Assembly (NCBI RefSeq): GCF_004359215.1
Contig: NC_090616.1
Span: 1,287,068-1,304,672, forward strand
DNA from: Bremia lactucae
Lineage: Eukaryota > Oomycota > Peronosporomycetes > Peronosporales > Peronosporaceae
Direction of reading: 5' to 3'
Length of the DNA: 17,605 bases
The translations under genes and the position numbers were made by a program. The notes beneath the pieces are model-generated. The model searched no databases. It was not told the DNA's origin and was given only the letters and a program-made list of their open reading frames with translations. Shown in pieces: positions 1 through 9,732 of this stretch (its first letter is position 1; every line of letters starts with the position of its first letter).

Positions 1-279
1 TATCTCTATAGATATCATTTAATATGTATTGCGAGCGTATCTTTATAGATACCTCGCGTAACGGATGACGCTAGCCGTCATCACGGATGACGCTGGGCGT
101 CATCCCTCCTAATGTGAATGCACCCATGTGCATCACATCCACAAGGGTTGGTCACAAATGTGCACCACACCCGAGTGTTGGGTCTAATTACTATTATTTA
201 GTAATTGACCATCCCCTAAAGTACACCTAATGTACTTAACGGGGACTGTGTAACATAAGGGCAACTTTAGCCCGTTACA
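1..279. repeat. Hairpin-dense LTR-like repeat fragment
   Basis: No open frame is visible here. The stretch is a run of consecutive inverted repeats: 31-35/53-57 with 37-42/47-52; 64-70/76-82; 85-93/97-105; 113-123/128-137 with a one-base bulge; 181-192/200-210; 213-225/231-244 with bulges; and 249-254/274-279. The last pair is TGTAAC...GTTACA, the same terminal words as the LTRs at the other end of the window (TGTAACG at the start, CGTTACA at the end). I infer a truncated LTR or leader of a related retroelement, but cannot tell whether 249-279 is the start or the end of an LTR, because the motif is symmetrical. Strand is therefore unknown. Confidence 0.45.
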
Positions 280-970
280 AATTGCCATATGGAATGATCA
301 CAGCCTTTATCTGTCAATGAATGACCGACTGTTAAATTATATGGAACAGTAGATAAGTATCTATGAGGGCGGTTTAACAAGAGAAAAAAGATCGAGATGA
401 GCGATTGTAATGACACGCACTTTGACACTGCATCGGCAATTACATGTGTAACTTCTTGAAAAACCAAAAGGTTCTTCTATTGATGCTGCTCAAATACAGG
501 TCAGACTAAAGTGATTGAAGTATCGAGCTTTGCTCAACAAATAATACTTGATTATTAAGTCTCAAGTCCAAAAAGGATATTTGTAAAAGCAGGAAAGACA
601 TGTGACTAAAATATCTCCAACTGTCGTGCTCCCATTTCATTATGCATTATTATACCGACAGTTTTTCAGAGATTCATGAAGTAAATGCAATTCTTTGATA
701 TCTTCGAGCTATTTAAAAATTAGTGCCGTCTAGTGCTGAATGGAGAAGCATAATGGCTATTACTAACGAAATGGGCGGTTGACACGTTCGTTCCCAATTA
801 GTTTAAAGTTGCCTGACATTTTATAAATACTATCTCGTTTTTATGGTGTCTAATGCTGTGCTATTTACGCATAATCCGCGCCATCGAGTCGTCACTTTCT
901 GTCTTAACTCCTAAGCTCCACAAACTATCTTCGTTTTTTTTTAAAAGGCTACCTAGTTGTCAATGATCAA
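280..970. other. Intergenic, no gene recognised
   Basis: AT-rich sequence with only short chance frames. It lies downstream of the minus-strand START/FYVE gene, so it should hold that gene's 3' UTR. I see no RNA gene, clear repeat or conserved coding motif. Confidence 0.5.
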
Positions 971-2239
971 TTAAAGTTCATAGTCACATAACTCGATGGA
1001 AATTAAAGTCGCCGCCACGGAGCGAGACTCTTCGATACTGTCAAGCATCATCTCCTTCACGCATATTTCTTTTGCTTCAAGAAGACAGCAGACACAAGTT
1101 TGCATTCCCCATAGCTTTGATGAACGCTTTCGTGATACATCAACCGTCATTTTCTTGACAAGTCGACAATTCTTGCACACAACTTTTCGGCAAATATGAC
1201 ATTGGGCGCCTACATTACGCACAAAATAGCTCAAACTTTTGTCGCAGACTTCACAGCGCGTGCACCGTGGAAACAGGCCGCGGTGCTGACGAGTTTGGCA
1301 TCGTCGTGCTGGGATTCGCATTTGTTTGTTCTTGACTAACCATGTGAGCTTTCGAATGTAGGCATAATCGATGATGCCAATCGCACTTAAAAGGGCATCC
1401 GCGGTCAGTCCTTCGGTCAGTCGACCGAGGTTTCGGTTGCGCGAAGGTACACTACTGCGACAGTAGAGTTCCACTAGGTTCGCATCGCGTTGCCGGAAGA
1501 TGTAGCACGTACTGACTTCATCTCGCACCACACCTAAATGTGAGAGATCGGGCGCGACCCCCGGTAGAGTGACCGAGTGGCTTAAGAAGTAGCCAACGAC
1601 GTCACCGTGTGCGTCACGCGTTAGACCCGTGGCCTCGATGATTAAGTAATCACGCCGCTGTAAAATGCCCGACAAGACCAAAGGCACGTCGTTGGTATAC
1701 CACTTGAGACCGAGAAAACGAAAAGGATCTTCGAGACTCGGTCCTTTAATGGTCGCAAGGAGGCGTCCGTCGTGAATTTTTTCAAAAATATGGGAACTTC
1801 GCCATCGCCACGCCTCCTCGGTAGTCGCTAGGGAGCCAAACATGCAATCGTTGAGGCTACCATCAAGAGTACCATGAAGAACCATTGGCGACTTTTGTCT
1901 TGACGGCAATGTATCCGTTACAAAGACAGAATGGCCTGATGCCACACAAGATGTTCTACCAAAAAAAGAAGCCGTCGATCTGGGAGACACCATTTCAGAT
2001 TTTCGGGGATAAATATTGCTTTTAGAATCTGATCGTTGGCAATACACATCTAGACCTTGTCGCGATCGCACGAATCGCCAGTCAGAAGGTAGGAAACGCG
2101 ACCCGACTTGAAGAAATGCTTCATTTGCATGAATCGTTTCTCGCACGATTGTCTCTGCCTCCCGAATCAAAGCAGCTTCGTGGAATGTCGAGAGCTTTAC
2201 AGAGGAAAGCGTTTCTTTTGGATGGGTATACTTTGCCAT
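971..2239 (-). CDS. START-like and FYVE-type zinc finger protein
   Basis: A 422-residue protein in one exon, starting at a true ATG (CAT at 2237-2239) and ending in TAA. Residues about 30-300 have the look of a START-type lipid-binding fold. The C-terminal part carries eight zinc-ligand cysteines in four CxxC pairs: C329/C332, C347/C350, C355/C358 and C382/C385. That spacing fits a FYVE-type finger. Many oomycete proteins pair START with FYVE and are thought to bind phosphoinositide membranes or carry lipid; that is family knowledge. The basic R(R/K)HHCR patch that normally contacts PI3P is absent: the second pair reads AQCHICRKVVC. PI3P binding is therefore doubtful, and a FYVE-related or RING-like finger is the alternative. 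No signal peptide or membrane segment is evident. Substrate unknown. Confidence 0.8.
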   Translation of the reverse strand: MAKYTHPKETLSSVKLSTFHEAALIREAETIVRETIHANEAFLQVGSRFLPSDWRFVRSRQGLDVYCQRSDSKSNIYPRKSEMVSPRSTASFFGRTSCVASGHSVFVTDTLPSRQKSPMVLHGTLDGSLNDCMFGSLATTEEAWRWRSSHIFEKIHDGRLLATIKGPSLEDPFRFLGLKWYTNDVPLVLSGILQRRDYLIIEATGLTRDAHGDVVGYFLSHSVTLPGVAPDLSHLGVVRDEVSTCYIFRQRDANLVELYCRSSVPSRNRNLGRLTEGLTADALLSAIGIIDYAYIRKLTWLVKNKQMRIPARRCQTRQHRGLFPRCTRCEVCDKSLSYFVRNVGAQCHICRKVVCKNCRLVKKMTVDVSRKRSSKLWGMQTCVCCLLEAKEICVKEMMLDSIEESRSVAATLISIELCDYEL

Positions 2240-3159
2240 GCTGTGGCTGTCTAATTTTGTTGTGATAGTATCGAACTTGACTAAATGAGCTTTTTAACGA
2301 AGGCATGATACTAAAATGATCTTTCCTTCGCCTTGAGCAGATGCTTTACTTGCTCTTTTAAAGACCTGGTTTTTTTTCATATGACTTTTATCTGTCTCAT
2401 AGCACTCGATAATATATCAAGCTACCACAGAAGGATCATATGCAGATGCTTTGAGCGGAAGTTTCTCAGTGTCATGTGCTCCGTAAGTATGGGCGCGTAT
2501 CAACTTCTGTCTGGGTGCTTATATCTAGGTGAGCGTGGGGCATTCTATTATGCTACTAGCTTGCAGAAAAATGTCGGGTAAAACTTATATTATTTTATGC
2601 GCTCACCATATGCTTTGAAGAAGTTTCCAACAAAAATTAATCCGTATATACCATAAGGCAAGGCAGAACTTCTAATACGAATTTTAAGATTTGTCTGTCG
2701 TCAACGAAACTAATAGTAACTTGGATCGCAGCCGTCAGTTGCGGTTATAGAGGAAGCATAGACATTAATACTTATTTATTTTAATTGATTTACATAAAAG
2801 TCCTCAAGCGAGTGAAGATCTTTTGAAAATCGAAAAAATACGCTTGGAGTTTTTTTAATCTTCCCATCCACGAACTGCATTCCTACAATGAATGTGACAA
2901 GCTTCGGTGCCGTGTGTAGCGGCGTATGATGCTAATGTCATTTAGTTAGATTCATATGGTACGAACGCAGACATTCTTCTTCCGACCTCTGAAAACCATT
3001 AAAATGCGTCCCAAAATGAATTTCAAGCCAATTATTATGATTGAGGGTCCGCCAAGCCGAATTTTCTACACTTAAAAAATATCACCATGAAGCCTAAAAA
3101 TTGATCGAGCATTCCGAGAATTAATAAATTCATATATTCATATGCTGATTTCATAGACA
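2240..3159. other. Intergenic region upstream of the START/FYVE gene
   Basis: About 920 bp between two minus-strand genes. It must contain the promoter of the START/FYVE gene near 2240 and the 3' end of the SNF2 gene near 3159. The longest frames (for example 2333-2581 on the plus strand) are low-complexity in character and show no family motif. I could not point to a convincing core promoter element. Confidence 0.5.
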
Positions 3160-6100
3160 CTAGCCAATTTCGATGACGTCGTCATCGTCTAAAATGAGGG
3201 CTGCTCCATTGCGACTTAATGCGTCATCGTTCATGACAGGCTTGGAGCAATCCTCGCCATCCGAATCCATGAGTTCGATAAATTCGCTAGCACTTTCCAC
3301 TCCTGTTTCCGGACTCACATTGTCAATCGTTGTCGCCGAAGAGACAAAAGTAGTTGCGACTGCATCGTTTACATGAATTCCAGCAGCTGCTTCCTCTGTA
3401 GCTGCCAGTTCTTTGCTTGTTCGACTAGGAATCAAAGACAAACCTTTCTCTTTTAAAATCTCGTTACGCAGCCACGTATCATCGTGCAATGCGACATCTC
3501 CTGGCAGTTTGCTGAGTTTAAGCCACTTCAAAGTCTCCACCAAACTCATCGCACTCACAATATCCGTCAGCTGCGAGTTGACCTCAATCGCTAAAGTAGC
3601 CCCACACTCATCCGCTTTTCGTTTCAATTCGTGACAGCCCTTAATCCCTCGTCTTAAAATAAGCACGTGTCTATCCATTAACTTCATGCTAGCGCGCTCG
3701 TGTCGACTTGAATGTGCTTGTGCCTCAGTTTGTTGAAATGCCAAAAGTTGCTGCTGTTGTTCCGCCTTACGTCGCATAAGCATGTCGAACCGTTCTTTAT
3801 ATGTCAACTTTTCCTGATCTTGCAGGGTCTGAAGATGCGAAGGCAAATTTCGACCACCATTACGAGCTGCAGTGGGTGTACTGCCGACGCTACGAGGTGC
3901 AAAAGGTTTCGCTGGAATTGCACTTCCAGGTGGTACAAAAGTTATTGAAGGTATAAGGCCTGGCGCAGGCACGGGAATTCCAGGTATTCGCTGCATAAAT
4001 AAATGTGAAGCAGCTGGCAATTCGGATGGGGGGACGGCTCCGGCAGTTGCCATGGTTTGCTTACAATAATTGCATTCAATCGACACTGGCACGGGCACAT
4101 TTGTTAACTTCGTCGGGTAGATTTCATTTGATGCACGGCACTTCTCGCAATACTTCATCAGCAGTCCCTGGCGGTTCATGTGAAGCACTCCTTTGCGACG
4201 AAGTCCACGCACGGCCTTGAAATAGTCATTTGTCTCTAAAATTTCTCGTTGCTCGGCAGGAGTACACTGCTGATCTAAATCCTCTTCAAACATTGTTTCT
4301 TGCTCAAACCAATCAATGATACATCCTTTATCAGCTTGTCTACTAGCTGCAGACGTATGACCATTTGCACTAGGTAAGTCATACAGAGGAGTAGCTCGTT
4401 CTCGCATCGCCTCTAAGATACTCTTGAGCACATCATCTTCTTGAGGAATCGCCTGGACAGCACGCTTCCCATCGTTTGCAACCTTGCCTTGAGCATGTAG
4501 CAGCGATTTATAAAAGTCCTCGATACTAAAATATGTTTGAAGTTCTGATGTCATAAACTTTCTCTCGGTTGTTTTCTCATCAACAATTCGCTTTGCCACG
4601 CCCTCTTTGCGGATTTGCAAGTCGTACACCTTCTTTTCCATTGTGCCCATCGTGACAAATCGATACACAAATACTGGCTTTGTTTGCCCAAAGCGATATG
4701 ATCGACACATTGACTGCGAATCATTGCATGGATTCCAGCAAACATCAAACATAATTATCCGATTACCCGCGCAAAGATTGATTCCCTCGCCCCCGGCCTT
4801 TGTTGAAATCATAATAAGGTCGACATCTTCTTCTAAATCGTTAAATTCCGCAATCTTCCGAAATCGATCCTGTTGATTGGTGCTACCGTCGATTCGCAAG
4901 AAATTAAGACGTGTCGCGTGACGGCGTTGATGCTTATTATGCTTCGTAATCATAATTCCTATTGTGTCGAGCGTAGGAATACTTTGAGAAAATATAATGA
5001 CGCGATCGCCAACGTCCTGACATGCTAAAAGAAGTTCCATGAGAATCATCATCTTGCCACTGGCTTCAAGCTGATGTGGCACATATTTATTCATAAATCT
5101 TTGAGCAAACTTCAAGCGATGCCCCCCTGTAGTTCGCTCTAGATAATTAGATGCATTTGGCAGATTAACCTTAGCTGTCTCGCATTTATCTTCGTCGTCA
5201 TTATTATCATCCTTGTTGAGTAATAAACTGCGGCATCGTAAAATAGTTCTGGACGTTTGAGTTCTAGGAGCCGACACGTCTTCATACGGATCAAAGTCAT
5301 TCCCACCATCCTCAACGCCAAAAATATCCGTTATCCCCCGCCGAGCTTTGCTTGTTCCGTTGCGTTCATCGTCCTCCAAGCGCTTGTATGCCTCGCAGAT
5401 TACATCAGGATGGTTCGAAATTGCCAGCGCGGTATGATAGCCGCCAAGAATATCCAGCTTGTCTGAACTTCCGCGCGTAGGGACTCCATGCTCGAGAAAA
5501 TCACGGTAAAGCTGGGCTTGAGCGTCAGTTAGTTTGCACATTAGGACATACTCCTTCTTAGGCGGTAGCTGTCGAAATAGAAACTGCTGATCTCGACGCA
5601 GTACCAACGACTTTAATTCTTGAGTCAAAGCATACGCACGACGTCGAGCAAGCCTCAAGTCAGCATCGGAACTATCGATGCATTGCGCATTTTTGATAGG
5701 AGCTACAAACCGATTCTTGAATTCGTCCAGTGAGCCTAGATAATCCGGGCGTGCGAAGTTAACCATCGTCCAGTATTCTTCCAAGTGATTCTGTAGAGGA
5801 TAGCCCGTTAAAATAATGCGTCGCGTTGTTTTCACATGAGCGAGTGCCTTCACCAACTTTGACTTGTGGTTACGAACGCGATGGCCTTCATCTAACACAA
5901 TCAGATCTGGACCTGGGTCACACAAACACTTGTACGCCTGTTTTATTAAATGTGCGTACTTTTGGTTACCCGCAGCTATCTTTTCGGCACCACTTGACTG
6001 TAGCACAAGAAGACGATAAAGCTCATAGCCAGTGATTAAGACTCCCCCACATTTGTACCATTTCTTCACGACATGAACACGGTCACTCATTTTTTTTTCA

Positions 6101-6963
6101 CGACTTGACTCTAATGTAAAGAGTCCAAGACGTCGCGCTTCCTTTTTGCCCAGCCACTTGACCACTTCAGCCTCCCAATTACGAACACAAATTGTAGGAG
6201 CTAGAATCAATACATGGCGATGTCGGTTTGTCAATGCCCCATTCTCATCCAGTGTCTTTTTCGTCAAAAATGCTTGCATCGTCGTGATTACCTGCAGGGT
6301 TTTTCCTAGACCCATAAAGTCGGCCAAGACACAGCCAAAGCCTTGCGGTTCTACTGCAACGTGGCTCCAAAGAAACCGGGCGCCGACAATCTGATGAGGC
6401 TTGAGCTTGTCAACAATATCCCTGTACACAAAGATTGGGGCATCGTCCGTGCCTTCTTCGCCTGCCGGCAACGCACCATCGGTACTCCGTGGATTTAATA
6501 TCAACGTCTTCTCTTTCTCATTCGATACGGCGAGTTGGTCCTCGGAAAGATTCGAAAAGCTTCCTAAAATAGCATCGATTCTCCTCGCGCGCTTCGCTTC
6601 AGCCTCACGGGCTTTCCGGGTATTGTCCTCCAAATCGGCGTCGTCCATTACATCTGCGATCTTGCGACGACGATTCCATCCTTTTAAGCGCTCGTGCACT
6701 TTGCCCTTACGTTTCGTGCCCCCTTTTTTCATTTCGTCATCATTTTGACGAGTAATTCGTTGTGGCTTGAAAAACGAACGAATGGAAGCATCCTCGACGA
6801 CTTGTTGAACGTCGTCGCATGCGTTGTCGTCGCTCCACTCCTCAACATCCTCATCTGAAGCGTCAGGCTTCCATTCGGTATCTTCCTCCTCGCTTCTCCT
6901 GTGTGCGGAATGCGCAATTTGCTCGTCGTCTGTGAGAATCTCGATCTCGTCGGCTGACGACAT
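3160..6963 (-). CDS. ATRX/ARIP4-like SNF2 ATPase with zinc ribbon and BRCT
   Basis: A 1267-residue nuclear remodeller in one exon, true ATG at 6961-6963, TAG stop. The N-terminus (1-130) is acidic then basic, with SFF at 63-65 in a PIP-box-like setting. The SNF2 motor has Walker A DFMGLGKT at 215-222, motif Ia around 253-263, the DEGH box at 358-361, LTGYPLQN at 385-392, motif IV at 653-668, motif V STKAGGEGINL at 720-730 and motif VI with Q750, R754, R757 and Q760. DEGH and LTGYPLQN followed by EYWTMV point to the ATRX/RAD54L2 (ARIP4) branch rather than Rad54 or CHD. A CxxC-CxxC zinc ribbon sits at C939/C942/C964/C967. Residues 1043-1090 are Q-rich and probably coiled coil, and 1097-1180 look like a BRCT domain. 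The acidic tail ends in DDDDVIEIG, a likely SUMO-interacting motif. Family members slide nucleosomes or remodel heterochromatin using ATP. The motor is complete, so activity is expected. Confidence 0.93.
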   Translation of the reverse strand: MSSADEIEILTDDEQIAHSAHRRSEEEDTEWKPDASDEDVEEWSDDNACDDVQQVVEDASIRSFFKPQRITRQNDDEMKKGGTKRKGKVHERLKGWNRRRKIADVMDDADLEDNTRKAREAEAKRARRIDAILGSFSNLSEDQLAVSNEKEKTLILNPRSTDGALPAGEEGTDDAPIFVYRDIVDKLKPHQIVGARFLWSHVAVEPQGFGCVLADFMGLGKTLQVITTMQAFLTKKTLDENGALTNRHRHVLILAPTICVRNWEAEVVKWLGKKEARRLGLFTLESSREKKMSDRVHVVKKWYKCGGVLITGYELYRLLVLQSSGAEKIAAGNQKYAHLIKQAYKCLCDPGPDLIVLDEGHRVRNHKSKLVKALAHVKTTRRIILTGYPLQNHLEEYWTMVNFARPDYLGSLDEFKNRFVAPIKNAQCIDSSDADLRLARRRAYALTQELKSLVLRRDQQFLFRQLPPKKEYVLMCKLTDAQAQLYRDFLEHGVPTRGSSDKLDILGGYHTALAISNHPDVICEAYKRLEDDERNGTSKARRGITDIFGVEDGGNDFDPYEDVSAPRTQTSRTILRCRSLLLNKDDNNDDEDKCETAKVNLPNASNYLERTTGGHRLKFAQRFMNKYVPHQLEASGKMMILMELLLACQDVGDRVIIFSQSIPTLDTIGIMITKHNKHQRRHATRLNFLRIDGSTNQQDRFRKIAEFNDLEEDVDLIMISTKAGGEGINLCAGNRIIMFDVCWNPCNDSQSMCRSYRFGQTKPVFVYRFVTMGTMEKKVYDLQIRKEGVAKRIVDEKTTERKFMTSELQTYFSIEDFYKSLLHAQGKVANDGKRAVQAIPQEDDVLKSILEAMRERATPLYDLPSANGHTSAASRQADKGCIIDWFEQETMFEEDLDQQCTPAEQREILETNDYFKAVRGLRRKGVLHMNRQGLLMKYCEKCRASNEIYPTKLTNVPVPVSIECNYCKQTMATAGAVPPSELPAASHLFMQRIPGIPVPAPGLIPSITFVPPGSAIPAKPFAPRSVGSTPTAARNGGRNLPSHLQTLQDQEKLTYKERFDMLMRRKAEQQQQLLAFQQTEAQAHSSRHERASMKLMDRHVLILRRGIKGCHELKRKADECGATLAIEVNSQLTDIVSAMSLVETLKWLKLSKLPGDVALHDDTWLRNEILKEKGLSLIPSRTSKELAATEEAAAGIHVNDAVATTFVSSATTIDNVSPETGVESASEFIELMDSDGEDCSKPVMNDDALSRNGAALILDDDDVIEIG

Positions 6964-7128
6964 TAGCGCGCGCGGAATTGACTTTGTTTACCGCAAGGGA
7001 AATGTGACCAGCACTCTGACAGCATACTAAGATTAAGTCATACGTCATTGCTTGCAATTTATTTCACTCTAGACTTTCGGACCAATGGAAACGCACATGT
7101 TCGACAATCAAAAAGAGGCAACTACGGA
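6964..7128 (-). promoter_or_regulatory. Compact intergenic: SNF2 promoter and Tudor-knot gene 3' end
   Basis: Only 165 bp separate the Tudor-knot stop from the SNF2 start, which is typical of tightly packed oomycete genes. On the minus strand, near 7005-7015, the sequence TCACATTTCCC resembles the oomycete initiator plus flanking promoter region, although it departs from the consensus. This is weak evidence; the exact start site is not determined. Confidence 0.3.
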
Positions 7129-9204
7129 CTAGAGGACAAATTCATAGAGAACACCTTGTGAAGGTGGGTTACTCTTGCCTAGTTCGATTTTGTGCGACGA
7201 CGAGCCGTGTTGCTTTTCTACTGGTTCGGGAGTCACTACTTTGATCACGTCACGAGAGACTTCGGTTGCTGCTAAAGTAGTTTCGCTATCCTTCGTGATC
7301 TCATTGTCATCGCCAACGTATATATGTAAGCCAGCGTCTCGCTTGTCACTCGTCGATTTTTTTGCGCCTGTTGCATCATTCCAGCTCATGGCTGACGATG
7401 TCCCGTCCACTCCAGCCTTCGTTGTCGTAAATGCCTCGTTTGATGCCAATGCACGCCCGTTGCGCTCTTGAGTAAGCATGAGTTGGCGATAAGATGCCTG
7501 AACGTGAGCTTGTTGTCGACAACGCTCTTCCAGCGTTCTTAAACGTTGCTGGATGATACGAGGATCCATTATATCCTCCTGAAGTGGCCAATCACTTGGA
7601 TCTTCGCTGACAGTGTTCATCTTGTTCATAAACAGCACCTGTGGCTGGTAGTAATCCTGCTCGAGCTGTCGCTGGCATTCCTCGGTTCCAGCAACTACTC
7701 GTTGTCCTCTTGTCTCCCCATCATTCGTGGGTGAACCGCCTGGCTTTGTCCCGGAATCCAGCAACGACCACTGTTTCCTTGAAGTTGCATGCAACTGCCC
7801 CATCTGCTGTCTTTGTTGCACTCGAAGTCGAAAGATTGCAGCAAGTTTCTCGCGCATTGAACTTCCCACCTCGTCTCGTTGAAGTGGCCATTGCTTTGCA
7901 GAATTGATTCCAATGGCTTGCTTCGAACGTACTCGTTGTGGGATTAAACAGTTGGTTGTTTTTGCTTCAGCTCGAGTCGCTCGTTTTCGCTTCCATCCAC
8001 CTCGACTAGCACTTTCTAGTCGTCGCTGACTTGTTTCTGTTTGAAATTCTACTGGGGCGCTATGGTCGTCTCCTTTTTCATTTAATACTTCCGACATTGT
8101 CGCGATCTTAACATCGAGTACCAAATCTGCAGTCTTACTATCCTTCTTTCGCTCACTGTCTTCATCCGTCGTCTCCACTTCGACTTGAACGCGCCTCGGT
8201 GTTCTTTCGGCAAGCGTCGGCGTCTCGGCCTCTTGCGTGTAGTTACAACAATTCTCTTCAGCTTGATGTACGACAAGCTGAGTGTCATTTTCTGCCGCGA
8301 TTTTCTCACGATGTCCAGTCCCACTTGTTAGAGCTGGTGACATGGCTAAACGTTTCCTCGGCGTATCCTTCACGATTGCGAAGCCACATTCACGCTGAGC
8401 ACCAATTTCTTTATTCGTAGCAAACAACGACGTCATGCCATTCCAGCTCGCATCTTTCGTTACAACACCCTGACAATGGCTGCCGTGTGCAGCCACCACC
8501 TCAATCCCCACCCAAGCGTCATACCTTGCGTTCCAGCCAATGTAATGCACCAAAAGTAGTTTCGTGGCCGGATCCAAGTCCAGAATTCTGGCCTCTGCAT
8601 ACTGCTCTGCACGATAACGCACGTCCACCAGCAGTTGATAGCCATAAAGCGTTGCTCCGCACAATTTCAATCTCTTGCAACCCTTTTTGATCTTCTTTCG
8701 CTGTCGACTTTTCTTTGTTTTGACCCGTCCGCGTTCCGTCTGCTTTGGCAATGTCTTTAACGCTCGAGTGGGCACTAGTGGACTCAAGGCATCAGGGACT
8801 ACTTCGTCGGTGATTAAACTAGCGCGTACAGCAGCGTGTCTCGTTGGGGTCATTAATGTGAGGAATGGCAACACCTTGTTTTCTTGTTTCTCCACCAAAG
8901 GCTCCGATGGTATCGTAGAGCGCAATAGGTTCTGTGGCACGTACATGACTTTGAGGACTTTAGAAGTTAAAAAAAATATTGCCAAGTCAATCCACAATAC
9001 TTCGTCACTCAATTTGAATTGCCTGTGCTGAAGGCTAAGTGGACATTTACGAATGTCTTCAAAGAGCGCGGAGATCTTCCTGAAAGAGAGGTTGGTGGTC
9101 CACACAACTTCAACATGCAAATCTTCGAGCAAGTGCGACCAAACCCTTCCATCTTGGAGATGCATAATTTGTTGGCGTCGGATGTGCATGACTCCAGCCA
9201 GCAT
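7129..9204 (-). CDS. Tudor-knot (chromo-barrel) domain protein
   Basis: One long frame ending in TAG. I place the start at the first ATG (CAT at 9202-9204), giving 691 residues. The frame stays open upstream through a TTG at 9237 to a TAA near 9346, with no earlier ATG, so an upstream exon or a non-ATG start is possible. Numbering from the TTG, residues 204-250 form a Tudor-knot/chromo-barrel with the core HYIGWNARYDAWV, as in MOF, Esa1 and MRG-type chromatin proteins that read methylated histone tails or bind nucleic acid. Strongly basic patches at 168-192 and 415-426 suggest nuclear localisation or DNA binding. Two helical segments begin with the word WPLQ (450-453 and 550-553) and look like an internal repeat. 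No catalytic domain is visible. It could be a histone acetyltransferase complex subunit; that is inference. The part from 8626 to the 5' end is repeated at 11727-12305. Confidence 0.8.
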   Translation of the reverse strand: MLAGVMHIRRQQIMHLQDGRVWSHLLEDLHVEVVWTTNLSFRKISALFEDIRKCPLSLQHRQFKLSDEVLWIDLAIFFLTSKVLKVMYVPQNLLRSTIPSEPLVEKQENKVLPFLTLMTPTRHAAVRASLITDEVVPDALSPLVPTRALKTLPKQTERGRVKTKKSRQRKKIKKGCKRLKLCGATLYGYQLLVDVRYRAEQYAEARILDLDPATKLLLVHYIGWNARYDAWVGIEVVAAHGSHCQGVVTKDASWNGMTSLFATNKEIGAQRECGFAIVKDTPRKRLAMSPALTSGTGHREKIAAENDTQLVVHQAEENCCNYTQEAETPTLAERTPRRVQVEVETTDEDSERKKDSKTADLVLDVKIATMSEVLNEKGDDHSAPVEFQTETSQRRLESASRGGWKRKRATRAEAKTTNCLIPQRVRSKQAIGINSAKQWPLQRDEVGSSMREKLAAIFRLRVQQRQQMGQLHATSRKQWSLLDSGTKPGGSPTNDGETRGQRVVAGTEECQRQLEQDYYQPQVLFMNKMNTVSEDPSDWPLQEDIMDPRIIQQRLRTLEERCRQQAHVQASYRQLMLTQERNGRALASNEAFTTTKAGVDGTSSAMSWNDATGAKKSTSDKRDAGLHIYVGDDNEITKDSETTLAATEVSRDVIKVVTPEPVEKQHGSSSHKIELGKSNPPSQGVLYEFVL

Positions 9205-9315
9205 ACGTGGTGATATCTCTGCCGTAGTTTCTGCCAAGGATGCTACATTTTTTTCAGCGCAGAGAAGTAAGAGTCTCCTTTTGATTTTGAAGGATTTAGG
9301 AGTAGCAACGCTGAC

Positions 9316-9732
9316 CTTATCTTCTTCGACGTTGGTTTACTACTGGAAAAAGACTAATCTAGATACAGATGCCGACAATATACAGTCTACAAAATAGTCA
9401 AAGGCCATTGCATAATAAGAACACACCGACATGGTCCCATGTCATGTAACCGTTTTAACAGACCGAATGTAAGAAAAAAATATTGATTCCACCCGAACTA
9501 TTGCCGAAAACGGTCGTCTCTGATTGAACAAAAAAAACCTAACAAAGCTCCTAAAACTTAAGACTACCAGAACATCACGAATTCGAGTTATGAAAAATCC
9601 AAAGAGAACAATAAATACAAGTTCCAATGGAAAAAATACAAACGACCATGGCATCCCGTTATATAAGTATTATTTATTACAAGAGGAATTACAATTATTA
9701 TTTCCTAGAAGAGGACAAAACAAAAAAAAACA
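9316..9732. other. Variable core of copy 1, degenerate and blended
   Basis: 417 bp between identical flanks. It aligns in order but poorly, with many small indels, to the core of copy 2. For example, 9404-9452 resembles 12541-12607, and the 16-mer acccgaactattgccg (9493-9508) is shared exactly with 12641-12656 inside the lnt fragment. It also matches other places: ttcgacgttggtttact at 9325 equals 12745, and 9580-9720 resembles 9783-9931. No credible gene lies here. The mixed signal looks like an error-prone consensus or gap fill. Confidence 0.5.

Noticed and set aside
2333..2581. An 82-codon plus-strand gene
   Set aside because: Cys/Leu/Ser-rich composition typical of AT-rich intergenic DNA, no domain, and located in the promoter region of the START/FYVE gene.
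3173..7030. Many plus-strand frames opposite the SNF2 gene
   Set aside because: They are shadows of a long conserved minus-strand coding sequence with complete SNF2 motifs.
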